Source: Nonomuraea angiospora
Lineage (GTDB): Bacteria > Actinomycetota > Actinomycetes > Streptosporangiales > Streptosporangiaceae
Reading direction: 5' to 3'
Length of the DNA: 64,000 nt
Assembly (NCBI RefSeq): GCF_014873145.1
Contig: NZ_JADBEK010000001.1
Span: 5,456,001 to 5,520,000, forward strand
The translations under genes were made by a program, and so were the position numbers. How positions within the stretch are numbered: the first letter of the stretch is position 1; each line of letters opens with the position of its first letter. Under the pieces are notes generated by a model. The model had not been told where the DNA came from and searched no databases. It worked only from the letters and a program-made list of their open reading frames with translations. Of this stretch, positions 18,778-26,862 are shown piece by piece.

Positions 18778-18970
18778 CGTAACAAGCCCGCCTCGCAGAA
18801 GGCCGCCAACGCCGCCCACGCCAAGCTACGCGGACCAGGCGAACGGCCCAATGCGCAGTTGAAGACCTGGCGTATTCTGCGCAAACTCCGCTGCTGCCCT
18901 CTTCTGGCCGGTCAGCTCGTCAAAGCGATCCTTGTGCTTCAGCTCCGCGAAGTGGGATGAAAGCACCAGG

Positions 18971-19348
18971 ATGAAAGACATGACCACTAACAAGGTACTG
19001 GATGACGCGGTGCTCGCCGTACAGCGCGACATGGACGCGACCGGTATCGCCGGACGGCTCGGCTTCGACACCCCGGAGTGGGACGACCACGGATACCTGC
19101 GCGTCGAGTATAAAGGGCGATACTCCAGCCACGGACTGCATGCCGACGAAGAGCATGAACCGTCTGTCACCCTTGCGCTGATCGCCGATCTCGCCCAGGC
19201 AGTGATCGCCGAGCAGGATTGGAAGGCCTGGCCAACCTGCCCGGCACACTCCCTTGGGTTGTATCCGGCGTCCGAGCAGATGCGCCGCGGCTTGAACCGC
19301 GGGCTCGGCACGAGACTCCCAACGTCACGCTGTCGTTCTCCGAGCTGA
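18971..19348 (+). pseudogene. Actinobacterial hypothetical protein, 3' end lost by deletion
   Basis: From ATG 18971 (or 18980) the frame encodes MTTNKVLDDAVLAVQRD, a GYLRVEYKGRYSSHG middle and EQDWKAWPTCPAHSLGLYP. The last segment matches a widespread small actinobacterial family in which a W-x-x-C-x-x-H motif is followed by a short Cys/Trp-containing tail. Here the tail is replaced by frame noise (MRRGLNRGLGTRL) that overlaps the start of the nuclease fragment in another frame. I infer that one deletion fused the front of this gene to the back of the next. It begins only 10 bp after the IS5-like transposase, so its own promoter may be lost too. No function is known. Confidence 0.5.
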
Positions 19349-20082
19349 AGTACCTTTTCGAGTGCCCTTACCAGTTCAAGCTTCGATTTCTCTATGGGTT
19401 CAACCCGCCCCTCCACGAGGCACTCGGATATGGGAAGGGCCTCCACGACGCACTCGCCGAGATCCACAAGCGGGCGATCAACGGCGACCTGGCATCCCAG
19501 GCCGAGGCTGAGGATCTCGTCACCCGGCATCTCCACACTCCCTATGCGTACCCCGAGCTCAAGGCAACCCTCCACCGCGCGGCCGTCGTGGCAGTCCAGC
19601 GCTACCTCAGAGAGCATGAGACTGACCTCGAGCGGACGCTGCACAGCGAGAAGCAGATCCAGGTGCACGTGGCGCCGGGAATCATCGTCGACGGTCGAAT
19701 CGATCTCGTCCGCAGACTCGACACCCACGAGCTTGCGATCGTCGACTTCAAGTCCACGGCTCGAGCCCAGGACGAAGACGTGACCCGAGATCAGCTCCAC
19801 GTCTACGCAGTGGGCTATGAAGAGCTGACAGGTGAGCGCGCGGATCTCATCGAGGTGCTGAACCTCGATGTGGAGGGAAAGACGATCCGCGAAGAAGTCG
19901 AGGATCCGCTGCTCATCGGTGTGCGGGCACGGATCAAGGAGGCCGGAGACTCACTACGCGACAACAATCTCCCTCGGTTGTCCGTCTGGAGCGGGCAGTG
20001 CGACACGTGCGACGTGGCCGAACTCTGCCGAGACGTGCCAATGACGGCAAGGCGGGCTCGACGCGCGGCGACGGGATGTTGA
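19219..20082 (+). pseudogene. PD-(D/E)XK nuclease domain, C-terminal fragment of a probable UvrD-like helicase-nuclease
   Basis: From about 19312 the sequence reads VTLSFSELKYLFECPYQFKL, the opening of a Cas4/AddB-like PDDEXK_1 domain. GKGLHDALAEIHK (His of the active site), ELAIVDFKST (D-x-K core) and a Cys-rich end CDTCDVAELC, which resembles an Fe-S-cluster clasp, follow. Such domains normally end long UvrD/Rep-type helicases. No helicase motifs exist upstream; the preceding bases belong to an unrelated small gene, and the first about 30 residues of this frame look random. So the helicase was deleted, perhaps with the IS events at 16.3-19 kb. The nuclease residues remain, so a translated fragment could still act. 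It converges tail to tail (3 bp) with the GHKL-DUF3883 gene. Confidence 0.72.
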
Positions 20083-20084
20083 GG

Positions 20085-23000
20085 TTAGCCGGTACCCGGT
20101 GAGTGTCCCGGCGATAGATCGAGCAGGCCCCTCGTCGAGCGGGCGGTCGAGGTTCCTGACTCGTCGCGCTCGATATCCGGTTCCGCTACGTCTTTCCAGC
20201 CGCCGTCGAATCCGAAGTAATCTATCCGGCCAGCCGGGTTCTGGATACGATAGATCTTGAAATTATCATTTTGCGCGTTCTCTACGACGTAGAGCCAGAA
20301 CAAGTCTCCATCTTCGACTGCCTGGCCATGCTGACGGCGCGACAGCATGACGCCGGCGACGGACCACTCACCGCCTGTCGACTTGATCTCGATCCGCCTC
20401 ACGAGTTCACCGCGCCTGTCGTACGACTCGACATCGAACCCCGCGTTGCTGTGCGCCATCTCGCGGGGATTGCGGCCGCATTTGCGTTCGTACTCCAACA
20501 CGCGCGCAACGCCAGCTATGTCGATCGGCGACAGGTCTGGAGCCTCGTCTCCAACGGTCCCGCGATCGCCCTCGTCCTCGTCGGTCTCCACGACGTAGGT
20601 ACGCAGGCGGTTCTGTCGCCCGGTTCGGGTATCCGGTCCCCCATCCGTGCGCCTTCGCTCTCCCGTTCCCTTAACACCGCCGCCACCCGTGCCCGTACCA
20701 CGGCGGTGTTCCTTCTCGCCGTCAGAAGCATTGTCTCTGGCTAGCTCCACGGCTTCACCGTTGCTGCTTCCATCGACGTAGCCCTGGGCACCGGCAACCG
20801 CTGGCGGGGTGTACACGTAGTCTTCGGCCCCGATGGCGTCATCATCTACGTCTGCCGTGGGGCTCCATGCGATCTCGTGCTCGGCCGTGTCAAGTTTCGC
20901 AATACCAAAGTCATCGAGCGCGCGGTGTGCATCCTCGGGCGAGGTCGCGCTCAAGATCGGTTCAAGCCGCATGGCGAATGGACCGGGATCGTCGTCGGGC
21001 GCGATGGCGCGGGCAAGTTCCCGCGCGAGGGCTCGATCCGACGCCCCGTCTGCATACACGAGATGGCCCTCGTCAGGCAGGTAGATCGCATCGGCAGGTT
21101 CGGGACCGATCTCATATGGGTGGCCGAAGAGCTCGGCACGGTAGGAAACCTGGAGTCGGGGTGCGCGCAGGATTGTGAGTTCTTGTAGCTCATCGAGGAG
21201 CTGGTCCTCATCGAACACCCGACGGAGAGCACTCATGCGGTCGGCGATCCTGGCCGGGAGCTGGGTGTCGACCCGGGTATCGACGTCGACCACCTTGGCC
21301 TTGATGAGTTCCTCGACTCGCCGCACTCCGGCTTCGGCAAGGGCCAACCAGGTGCCATGGACCCGAGGGATTACGTTGTGCGCCAGCTGAGGGAAACGTT
21401 TGTGAAGCGCTCGGCTGTCTTCGAAGAAGAGTTCGTCCGGCCGCGCCAGGATTCCGCGGGCATCAAGGGCGGAGCGCATGCGCCCCAGCGCCGGAAGAAC
21501 GGTGCCAGCCTCGGCGTGCCCAAGAAGTTCAGACAGCCGGCTCCAGCAGCCGTGGATGGCATCCTTGCCCTCCTGGTCCACCCAGTCCGTTCCGTACTCG
21601 TGAAGGATCGATCGCAGGACGGCCTTAATCTCGGTCGGTCCGGGTTCGTGCTTCACGCCGACGACATCGAAGAATGGCTTGTACCGGAGCCAGTCTTCGG
21701 AGAGCGCTGTGCCCCACCTGCCGAAGGGCGGCTGCTGCCAGAACACCATGGAGGGCACAACAAAGCGTCCTCCACCTAGGTGGACACACAGTGTCCCGCG
21801 CAATTGCCTCACGGCAAGTTGATCCGCGTTGTCGCTCAGCACCCGGTAGACGTCTGCGCTCATCTCGCTTCCGGTGGTTGCGCAATGTTGGAGATGAGCC
21901 ACAACTGTCCTGACCGGCGGAGCCGATGGCATGCCGAGCCAGGTCAGTTGCGTGAAGTAGTGGTTCTGGACATCCGAGGCCAATCCGAGTTCGTTGCCCT
22001 GAGTGCCGTACAAGTGGCGGGCGTTGGCGGGTAGCACCTCGCTGGGCTTCGCGCGTCCGCCGCGCTTGAGTGGAAGCCATCGTTGCGTGGTCAGGAGCTC
22101 CGGCGGGCTCTCCGGCAGGTCATCACGCGCCTGGAGTGTCCGCAACACCGCTCCGACGATGGAAGCGTCAGGGTCTTCCTCTGCGCCAACAAGCCCTTGG
22201 ACCGCCAAGGTAAGGGCGTGGTCGGAGGGTAGTTTCTGTACACCGAGCCACTCCAAGACAGAGGGAGCTACGCCGGCGGTGAGTGCCACGGGCAGAGCTG
22301 GTGCCAACGTCGATATGTCCCGAGACGGCAGGTGTACCCCGGACGCGGGATGTAGCTGCTCGTCGGTGCAGGGCACAAGTGCGACTGATGCAAGGCTCTT
22401 CTGGAGTCTGGCGAGTTCCTCCTGGTGAACGGCAATGAGCTTTAGAAGTTCGGTTGCCTGCTCAATGGAGATTCGCCCCGCCTCTGCCGCCGGGAGAGCA
22501 TGAAGGCGAATGTAGTCGATGATGTTGAGCGGTCGCGCACCGAGCTCGCTCAGAAGTTTGCGATAGTCCCGCGCTGCGGTGTCGACTACCAGGGTCGCAA
22601 CCCCAATTGGATCGCGGAAGTCGTTCGGAAGCGACAACTTCGTTAAGGGCGCAAACCCGGAGGCCGTCGGGAAGATCGGAAGCTCGGCAATCTTCTGACG
22701 AGTTGTGGAGTCGATGATTCCCACCAGGTTGCGGTTGAGCCATTCGAGCAGACTGTCAGCAAGTACGCCGAGTGCTTCGGCGGCTACATCGTGCAGAATG
22801 CGCGCGGCACAGGCGACGTCCAGGGGTGGGCATGCATCTCGGAGCCCTGGGCAGTGCGTCTCAATCGTCTCCACATCTGCGATCATCAAATCATCGACCA
22901 GGACCTCGAACAGCGTGCCGTCATCCTCCGATGCTGGCCACACGACCTTAGACGGCAGCGCCACCGTGCCGTTGCGGCAAGGAACGATCGCCACGTCCTC

Positions 23001-24494
23001 GATGCCATCGAGGTTGGCGACCTTCCCCTGTAGGCGTTCGAGCGTGTTGAGAACCTGGATCAGTTCATCGCGGTCGAGCGGACCATCTGACAAGTCGAAC
23101 GCTTCGGTGATGCCTTTGGACTTGAGCTGCTCAACGACATCCCGACCGGTCAGCGGGCGGATTCCATAATTCGTGTACAGGGTGTTCGTGTGCAGGCGGC
23201 GGTGCAGGTGCTCGGCGACCATCGGCAGGCCGATCTTGGCTAGCACCTGGCCAGACTCGTAGAGCTCTGTCCCTGCCGGAAGCAGCACGTCTTTCGGGAG
23301 CGCACGTGTTCCGCCGATAGTGTCGACGACGGGAAGGCGCGGTACCGCCTGGCGCAAGGCACTTAGGTACGCCGCAGCGTGATTCTGCTGGTCGGTGCTG
23401 GATCCACGGCTCAGGTCAGTGATGCCGCCGAGGAACTCCCAGAACGCTGGCACGCCAAGCCGGTCGGCGATTCTGCCTGCTTCCTTCGCTATGCCTCGTG
23501 CGACTGCGGAGATGGCTGCGCGATTCCACTCCGAGTAATACCCGGAGGACTCGAAGCGGACCGATTTCCGGTCAGTGCTGGGGAAAAACGTAGCATTGAC
23601 GTTGGCGGGCAGTCCGCTGGGGGTTTGGGTCGGCAGTGTCGCGTAGAGCACACCGGATTTGATGCTCTCATCGACCGGCACTGCGATGGTGACCGTCGTG
23701 GATCGTTCCTGAGGGATTAGGCCTTCCGCGCGTTCCACCAACAGGCGAGCATCTGTCTGGAAGTCTGACTGGATGGTGAGCCATCGTGTGCTGGAGGCCC
23801 CGTCGTGGACGACCACCCCGTCCTCGACATCTTCGCGCTCGATGCGGAACCTGCCCCGCGTGGTATCGAGCTCAATGCTGGTCACGTGCTGGAGGAACAG
23901 CACCGTGGCGCGAGCGTCCTCGATGAGCGCCATCTCGAGTTCCGCGATCGTCTCGTCACTTACCGGCGGGACTTCGAGTTTCGCCCGAAGTAGACTGGCG
24001 GCCCGTGCCCACGGCAAAACAAATGTTGTTCCTGGTCCCACGTGCGCTCTGGCACATTGCCCGTCACATGATCGGAGGCGTTGGTCCTCCGGGGCAGTTT
24101 CGTCAAGAATCCAGTGCTCATCGCCGTACAGAAGCTCAGGAGCATCCGTGATCTGATACACCGAGGTGAAGCCGACGCCGAAAGCTCCAGTTGTAGATGC
24201 GTCGCCGGCTTTTGTCCGTCCGGCGAACCGGCGGAACGCGTGCAGGTCACATCGCTTCGGCCAAGGGCAGTTGTCGCCGCCCTCTCCACAGTCGGTGAAG
24301 GTGCCATCGTTCCAGACCGTGAGCGCGTCCTCGGTCACTGTGAATCTAATGGTGGTGGCGTTGCCAGCGTCATCGGCGTTCTGGGTGAGCTCATGAGGAA
24401 TGGTCGTCGCCCCGCCAAGATCCCGCAGCGTCGTCGCAAGTGTGTCGAGATAGTCGGACGACTTGGAAAGTGTCCGGCGCTTCTGCTCGCTCAC
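20085..24494 (-). CDS. Sacsin-like GHKL ATPase with C-terminal DUF3883 domain
   Basis: A 1469-residue protein. The N-terminus holds a GHKL (Hsp90/sacsin-type) ATP-binding fold: HELTQNADDAGNA (about 34-46, N-box with Asn/Asp), TVWNDGT (about 58-64) and GAFGVGFTSVYQITD (about 103-117, glycine lid). A long alpha-helical, poorly conserved middle follows (about 300-1200). An acidic, Gly-rich linker (about 1255-1330) leads to DUF3883 at about 1375-1450, with NAGFDVESYDRRGEL and RRIEIKSTGG, a PD-(D/E)XK-like D...ExK. Proteins with this architecture are enriched in defence islands, where the ATPase is thought to sense and the terminal domain to cut, though the mechanism is mostly unproven. GTG 24494 overlaps the stop of a 49-codon ORF by GTGA, implying coupling. 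Confidence 0.82.
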   Translation of the reverse strand: MSEQKRRTLSKSSDYLDTLATTLRDLGGATTIPHELTQNADDAGNATTIRFTVTEDALTVWNDGTFTDCGEGGDNCPWPKRCDLHAFRRFAGRTKAGDASTTGAFGVGFTSVYQITDAPELLYGDEHWILDETAPEDQRLRSCDGQCARAHVGPGTTFVLPWARAASLLRAKLEVPPVSDETIAELEMALIEDARATVLFLQHVTSIELDTTRGRFRIEREDVEDGVVVHDGASSTRWLTIQSDFQTDARLLVERAEGLIPQERSTTVTIAVPVDESIKSGVLYATLPTQTPSGLPANVNATFFPSTDRKSVRFESSGYYSEWNRAAISAVARGIAKEAGRIADRLGVPAFWEFLGGITDLSRGSSTDQQNHAAAYLSALRQAVPRLPVVDTIGGTRALPKDVLLPAGTELYESGQVLAKIGLPMVAEHLHRRLHTNTLYTNYGIRPLTGRDVVEQLKSKGITEAFDLSDGPLDRDELIQVLNTLERLQGKVANLDGIEDVAIVPCRNGTVALPSKVVWPASEDDGTLFEVLVDDLMIADVETIETHCPGLRDACPPLDVACAARILHDVAAEALGVLADSLLEWLNRNLVGIIDSTTRQKIAELPIFPTASGFAPLTKLSLPNDFRDPIGVATLVVDTAARDYRKLLSELGARPLNIIDYIRLHALPAAEAGRISIEQATELLKLIAVHQEELARLQKSLASVALVPCTDEQLHPASGVHLPSRDISTLAPALPVALTAGVAPSVLEWLGVQKLPSDHALTLAVQGLVGAEEDPDASIVGAVLRTLQARDDLPESPPELLTTQRWLPLKRGGRAKPSEVLPANARHLYGTQGNELGLASDVQNHYFTQLTWLGMPSAPPVRTVVAHLQHCATTGSEMSADVYRVLSDNADQLAVRQLRGTLCVHLGGGRFVVPSMVFWQQPPFGRWGTALSEDWLRYKPFFDVVGVKHEPGPTEIKAVLRSILHEYGTDWVDQEGKDAIHGCWSRLSELLGHAEAGTVLPALGRMRSALDARGILARPDELFFEDSRALHKRFPQLAHNVIPRVHGTWLALAEAGVRRVEELIKAKVVDVDTRVDTQLPARIADRMSALRRVFDEDQLLDELQELTILRAPRLQVSYRAELFGHPYEIGPEPADAIYLPDEGHLVYADGASDRALARELARAIAPDDDPGPFAMRLEPILSATSPEDAHRALDDFGIAKLDTAEHEIAWSPTADVDDDAIGAEDYVYTPPAVAGAQGYVDGSSNGEAVELARDNASDGEKEHRRGTGTGGGGVKGTGERRRTDGGPDTRTGRQNRLRTYVVETDEDEGDRGTVGDEAPDLSPIDIAGVARVLEYERKCGRNPREMAHSNAGFDVESYDRRGELVRRIEIKSTGGEWSVAGVMLSRRQHGQAVEDGDLFWLYVVENAQNDNFKIYRIQNPAGRIDYFGFDGGWKDVAEPDIERDESGTSTARSTRGLLDLSPGHSPGTG

Positions 24495-24640
24495 GGCAGG
24501 CGTACCTGCTCGTCGAGCACGCGCGTGGTGATCAACAGGTCGTCGGCATCCCAGCCCATCGTGTCGTACTCTGCAATGGCGTCAAGGATCATTTCACGAC
24601 GAAGATCGAAGTGTCCCACACGGCCAGCATATGGGCTCAC
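24491..24640 (-). CDS. Small 49-residue protein coupled to the GHKL-DUF3883 gene
   Basis: Starts at GTG 24640 directly after an in-frame stop and ends at a TGA that overlaps the next start (GTGA at 24491-24494). The peptide contains HFDLRREMILDAIAEYDTMG and ends DDLLITTRVLDEQVRLP. The helix ILDAIAEYDTMG weakly resembles the first helix of the N-terminal head domain of ScoMcrA-like proteins, but the resemblance stops there. The overlap is the best evidence that it is real. Function unknown; an adaptor or antitoxin-like role is only a guess. Confidence 0.5.
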   Translation of the reverse strand: MSPYAGRVGHFDLRREMILDAIAEYDTMGWDADDLLITTRVLDEQVRLP

Positions 24641-24909
24641 TTATCGCACCGCGTGCTTCCCCGCAATCTCAAACAGGATGGTGGTCAGGAAGTAATCGGT
24701 GTGTTCCATTATTCACAGTGCGACGGAGAGCCGGAGGGCGCAGGCGCTACCGATCCTGCCTCGATGACTGTGCGCCAGCTCACCAGTTCCTACAGACCAT
24801 CGCGGTCACGCTTGCAGCGCAGCACCTCGGCGACGTAGGCCGCCGCTTCCGACGTCGAGGCCGTCGCAGGTCTGTCGAACCGCCGTCCTGCTGGGGCAGC
24901 CGCTCACGG

Positions 24910-25473
24910 TCAGCGAGGGGTCCGCTGGGCTGCCGTTCCTGAAAAGTTCAGCTGCCCATCCGTATAGGGCGGCAGCCTGATGCGCATGCCGATTCTGGTG
25001 AACACATCGGCGTGATCGCGCATCTGTAGCCAGTTCCGGCGGGTGAACTGCAAGGTCTTGCCTTGCCGGGGGTGCCGTTTGCCCAGCGCGGAGCAGATCG
25101 GCGCCAGATCTGGCGGAAACGTGAGGACACCGGTGGGGTGCATGTCCTCAAAGAGGACGAGGGCGTACCGATCCACGCCGGGGATGGTCTGTACGAGGTG
25201 TTCATTCACCCATCTGTCTGCTGGGTTGGCCAGGTAACGGACCTGGAGGAGGTTGCCATTGGGCTGAAGAATGTCCCATTTGGCCTGGACGCGACTGGTC
25301 GCGAGCGCGCCGCCGGTAAGCGCGGCGACGAAGCGTTCCGCGAACTCAGCCAGAGGATCACGGCAAGAATCTGGGAGTCCAAGGACGTCCAGAAGCTGCT
25401 TGCGTGCGGACCGGTACGCAGTCAGTCCTGCCAGAAGGCCCTGGGGAGTGCTCACCTGCGACACTTTACGCAC
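24910..25473 (-). CDS. Hypothetical protein of a defence-associated family
   Basis: 187 residues. Recognisable blocks are STPQGLLAGLTAYRSARKQL, DPLAEFAERFVAALTGG, VQAKWDILQPNGNLLQVRYL, NEHLVQTIPGVDRYALVLFE and GKRHPRQGKTLQFTRRNW. The D-x(9)-Q-V-R core followed by a YALVLFE strand could be a degenerate PD-(D/E)XK core with Gln and Arg in place of Glu and Lys, as in some restriction endonucleases; this is a suggestion only. I recall similar proteins from actinobacterial accessory regions but no function. The start might be a few codons inside (GTG before STPQG). It follows a possible 83-residue ORF by 21 bp. Confidence 0.62.
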   Translation of the reverse strand: MRKVSQVSTPQGLLAGLTAYRSARKQLLDVLGLPDSCRDPLAEFAERFVAALTGGALATSRVQAKWDILQPNGNLLQVRYLANPADRWVNEHLVQTIPGVDRYALVLFEDMHPTGVLTFPPDLAPICSALGKRHPRQGKTLQFTRRNWLQMRDHADVFTRIGMRIRLPPYTDGQLNFSGTAAQRTPR

Positions 25474-25494
25474 TGCAAGCTGTGCAGTTGGCGG

Positions 25495-25746
25495 CTACTG
25501 GCTTTTCTCCCCGCGCGCCTGCCGGGTCAAAGCCAGCGGCCTTGCGGATGTCTCCGCAGCTTCGCAACAGGTCCCACCGTTGCACTTCAGCACTAAGATC
25601 TCCATCTCGATCCGTACGGGGGCCGTTCCATCAGCTTCCAAGCGGCAGTCAGGTATGGCATCCTCACCGTTCCTCAAGAACTGTATGCCGAGCGGGCACC
25701 GCCGCGCGTTCGCCATAGGCGTCTGGCTCGCGACGAACAGGGACAT
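25495..25746 (-). CDS. Possible small hypothetical protein (83 aa)
   Basis: Same strand as, and 21 bp upstream of, the 187-residue gene. The frame reads MSLFVASQTPMANARR and later RIEMEILVLKCNGGTCC; the Cys cluster CNGGTCC is unusual for random frame. The segment around its ATG matches the repeated motif seen near 5646 and 9283. No family recognised. It could be a true upstream partner or an accident. Confidence 0.35.
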   Translation of the reverse strand: MSLFVASQTPMANARRCPLGIQFLRNGEDAIPDCRLEADGTAPVRIEMEILVLKCNGGTCCEAAETSARPLALTRQARGEKSQ

Positions 25747-26625
25747 GCACGGGATGATCTTTTAGGACTCACACGCAGCGTAGGTTATTTGCCCAGCTCA
25801 AGACAGTTAAGGACAAGGATTAGCCCTCGCTCTCCTAAAGCGAGCCCTCTTGTTAGAGTCAAGGACGCCTGCGAGTCGAACGCTCAACCCGCCCCGATCT
25901 ATGAGGTGATCGTTGGTTGTGAGCCACCACCAGGCTCCGGCGAATCAGAGACCGTAGTCTCGGGCTCTGGCGGAGTGCGCGGACAGCAGCGGCCTACCGG
26001 AAAGATATACCGGGTTACGGAGCACGACCTTGTCTGTTCTTTACCTGCACTCGTGTCCGGATTCGCGCCCGGAGGCAGGTATTTAAAGAGTGACAGGGAC
26101 CAGGTGGCTCGGATGATCGGGCCACATCACCATGACACGACCCAGCCACATCACTCTTCGAAGTCCGTCATTCACCACGCCCCTCAGGCCCAACGCCCTC
26201 AGCCAGAACAGGCCCTGGCATGCGCCGCCGAGCGGCTCACCTGGGCTGCCTCAACGCGATCAAGAGTCTGCTGAGCACCTCAGGTCAGGGTCGGCCACCA
26301 GATGGGGCTTGTATTCGCCTATCCGCCGTGCGCAACCATCCCCGAGCACACAATCTCCCGATCCACGCTGGCACCCCCGACGGGCTGCTCATCATCGTCA
26401 CGGCGCCTCACAGCGCCGTGCGATCCGTGGCTCTCGTAGCGACGATCGAATCGGGCTTGAGTGCCGCCGCCGAGGTGGGCGTCGATACGTCGTGCCCGGC
26501 ACCGCCCTCGGGGCGGTGGGCGATGGTGAGCATAACGCTCACCCGATCACCTGCGCCGCCCCGTCCGTGCTCGTGCCGGGCGGGCTCACGGCAGTCGCGC
26601 GTCCTTCTCGGCCTGGAGGCCGGCG
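25747..26625. other. Gene-free stretch before the excisionase gene
   Basis: About 880 bp with only weak open frames of random composition. An 8-bp hairpin (26399-26406 with 26413-26420) stands upstream of the excisionase. In actinobacterial integrative elements the replication or transfer genes usually sit here; none is present. Confidence 0.45.
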
Positions 26626-26862
26626 ATGAGGCGTGCGCTGACGTTGGCCGAGATCCAGCAACTGCCGGCTGTGGTCGACGTGGTCACCGCGGGACGGGCG
26701 CTCGGATTGGGACGCACCACGGCCTACCAGCTCGCCAGGGACGGCCAGTTCCCCTGCCGGATCATCCACGTCGGCAAGAGATACCTGGTGCCCACCGCCG
26801 CCCTGCTCGCGCTGCTCGGCGATCACACCCTCATCGAGGAGGACAGGACAACCGATGGCTGA
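26626..26862 (+). CDS. xis: Excisionase-like helix-turn-helix protein (Xis)
   Basis: 78 residues with DVVTAGRALGLGRTTAYQLARDG (split about residues 18-40) as a MerR/excisionase-type winged helix, followed by CRIIHVGKRYLVPTAALLALLG, the typical second half. Start is ATG 26626. It overlaps the integrase start at 26855 by 8 bp, the usual xis-int arrangement of actinobacterial integrative elements. It would bend DNA at the attachment site and bias the recombinase to excision. Confidence 0.85.
   Translation: MRRALTLAEIQQLPAVVDVVTAGRALGLGRTTAYQLARDGQFPCRIIHVGKRYLVPTAALLALLGDHTLIEEDRTTDG

Larger units (their letters stand above)
16327..18960 (+). pseudogene. IS5-family (DDE_Tnp_4-like) transposase, split by another IS
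   Basis: The gene is in two pieces: 16327-16908 (194 codons, TTG start) and 18778-18960 (60 codons plus stop). Removing the inserted IS1182 element and one copy of the 6-bp duplication restores one frame, reading MPYKG then RNKPASQKAAN, about 254 residues. The first part has a helix-turn-helix (FGVGIATAWRYV), LVLDGTLIAIDR (first catalytic Asp), GSLPGSVHDLKAAR and LFTLADKGCVGAG (second Asp). The second part has the NAQLKTWRILRKLRCC stretch carrying the last acidic/basic residues. Intact members are IS5-like cut-and-paste transposases of about 250-280 residues. As it stands it cannot be active. Confidence 0.85.
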
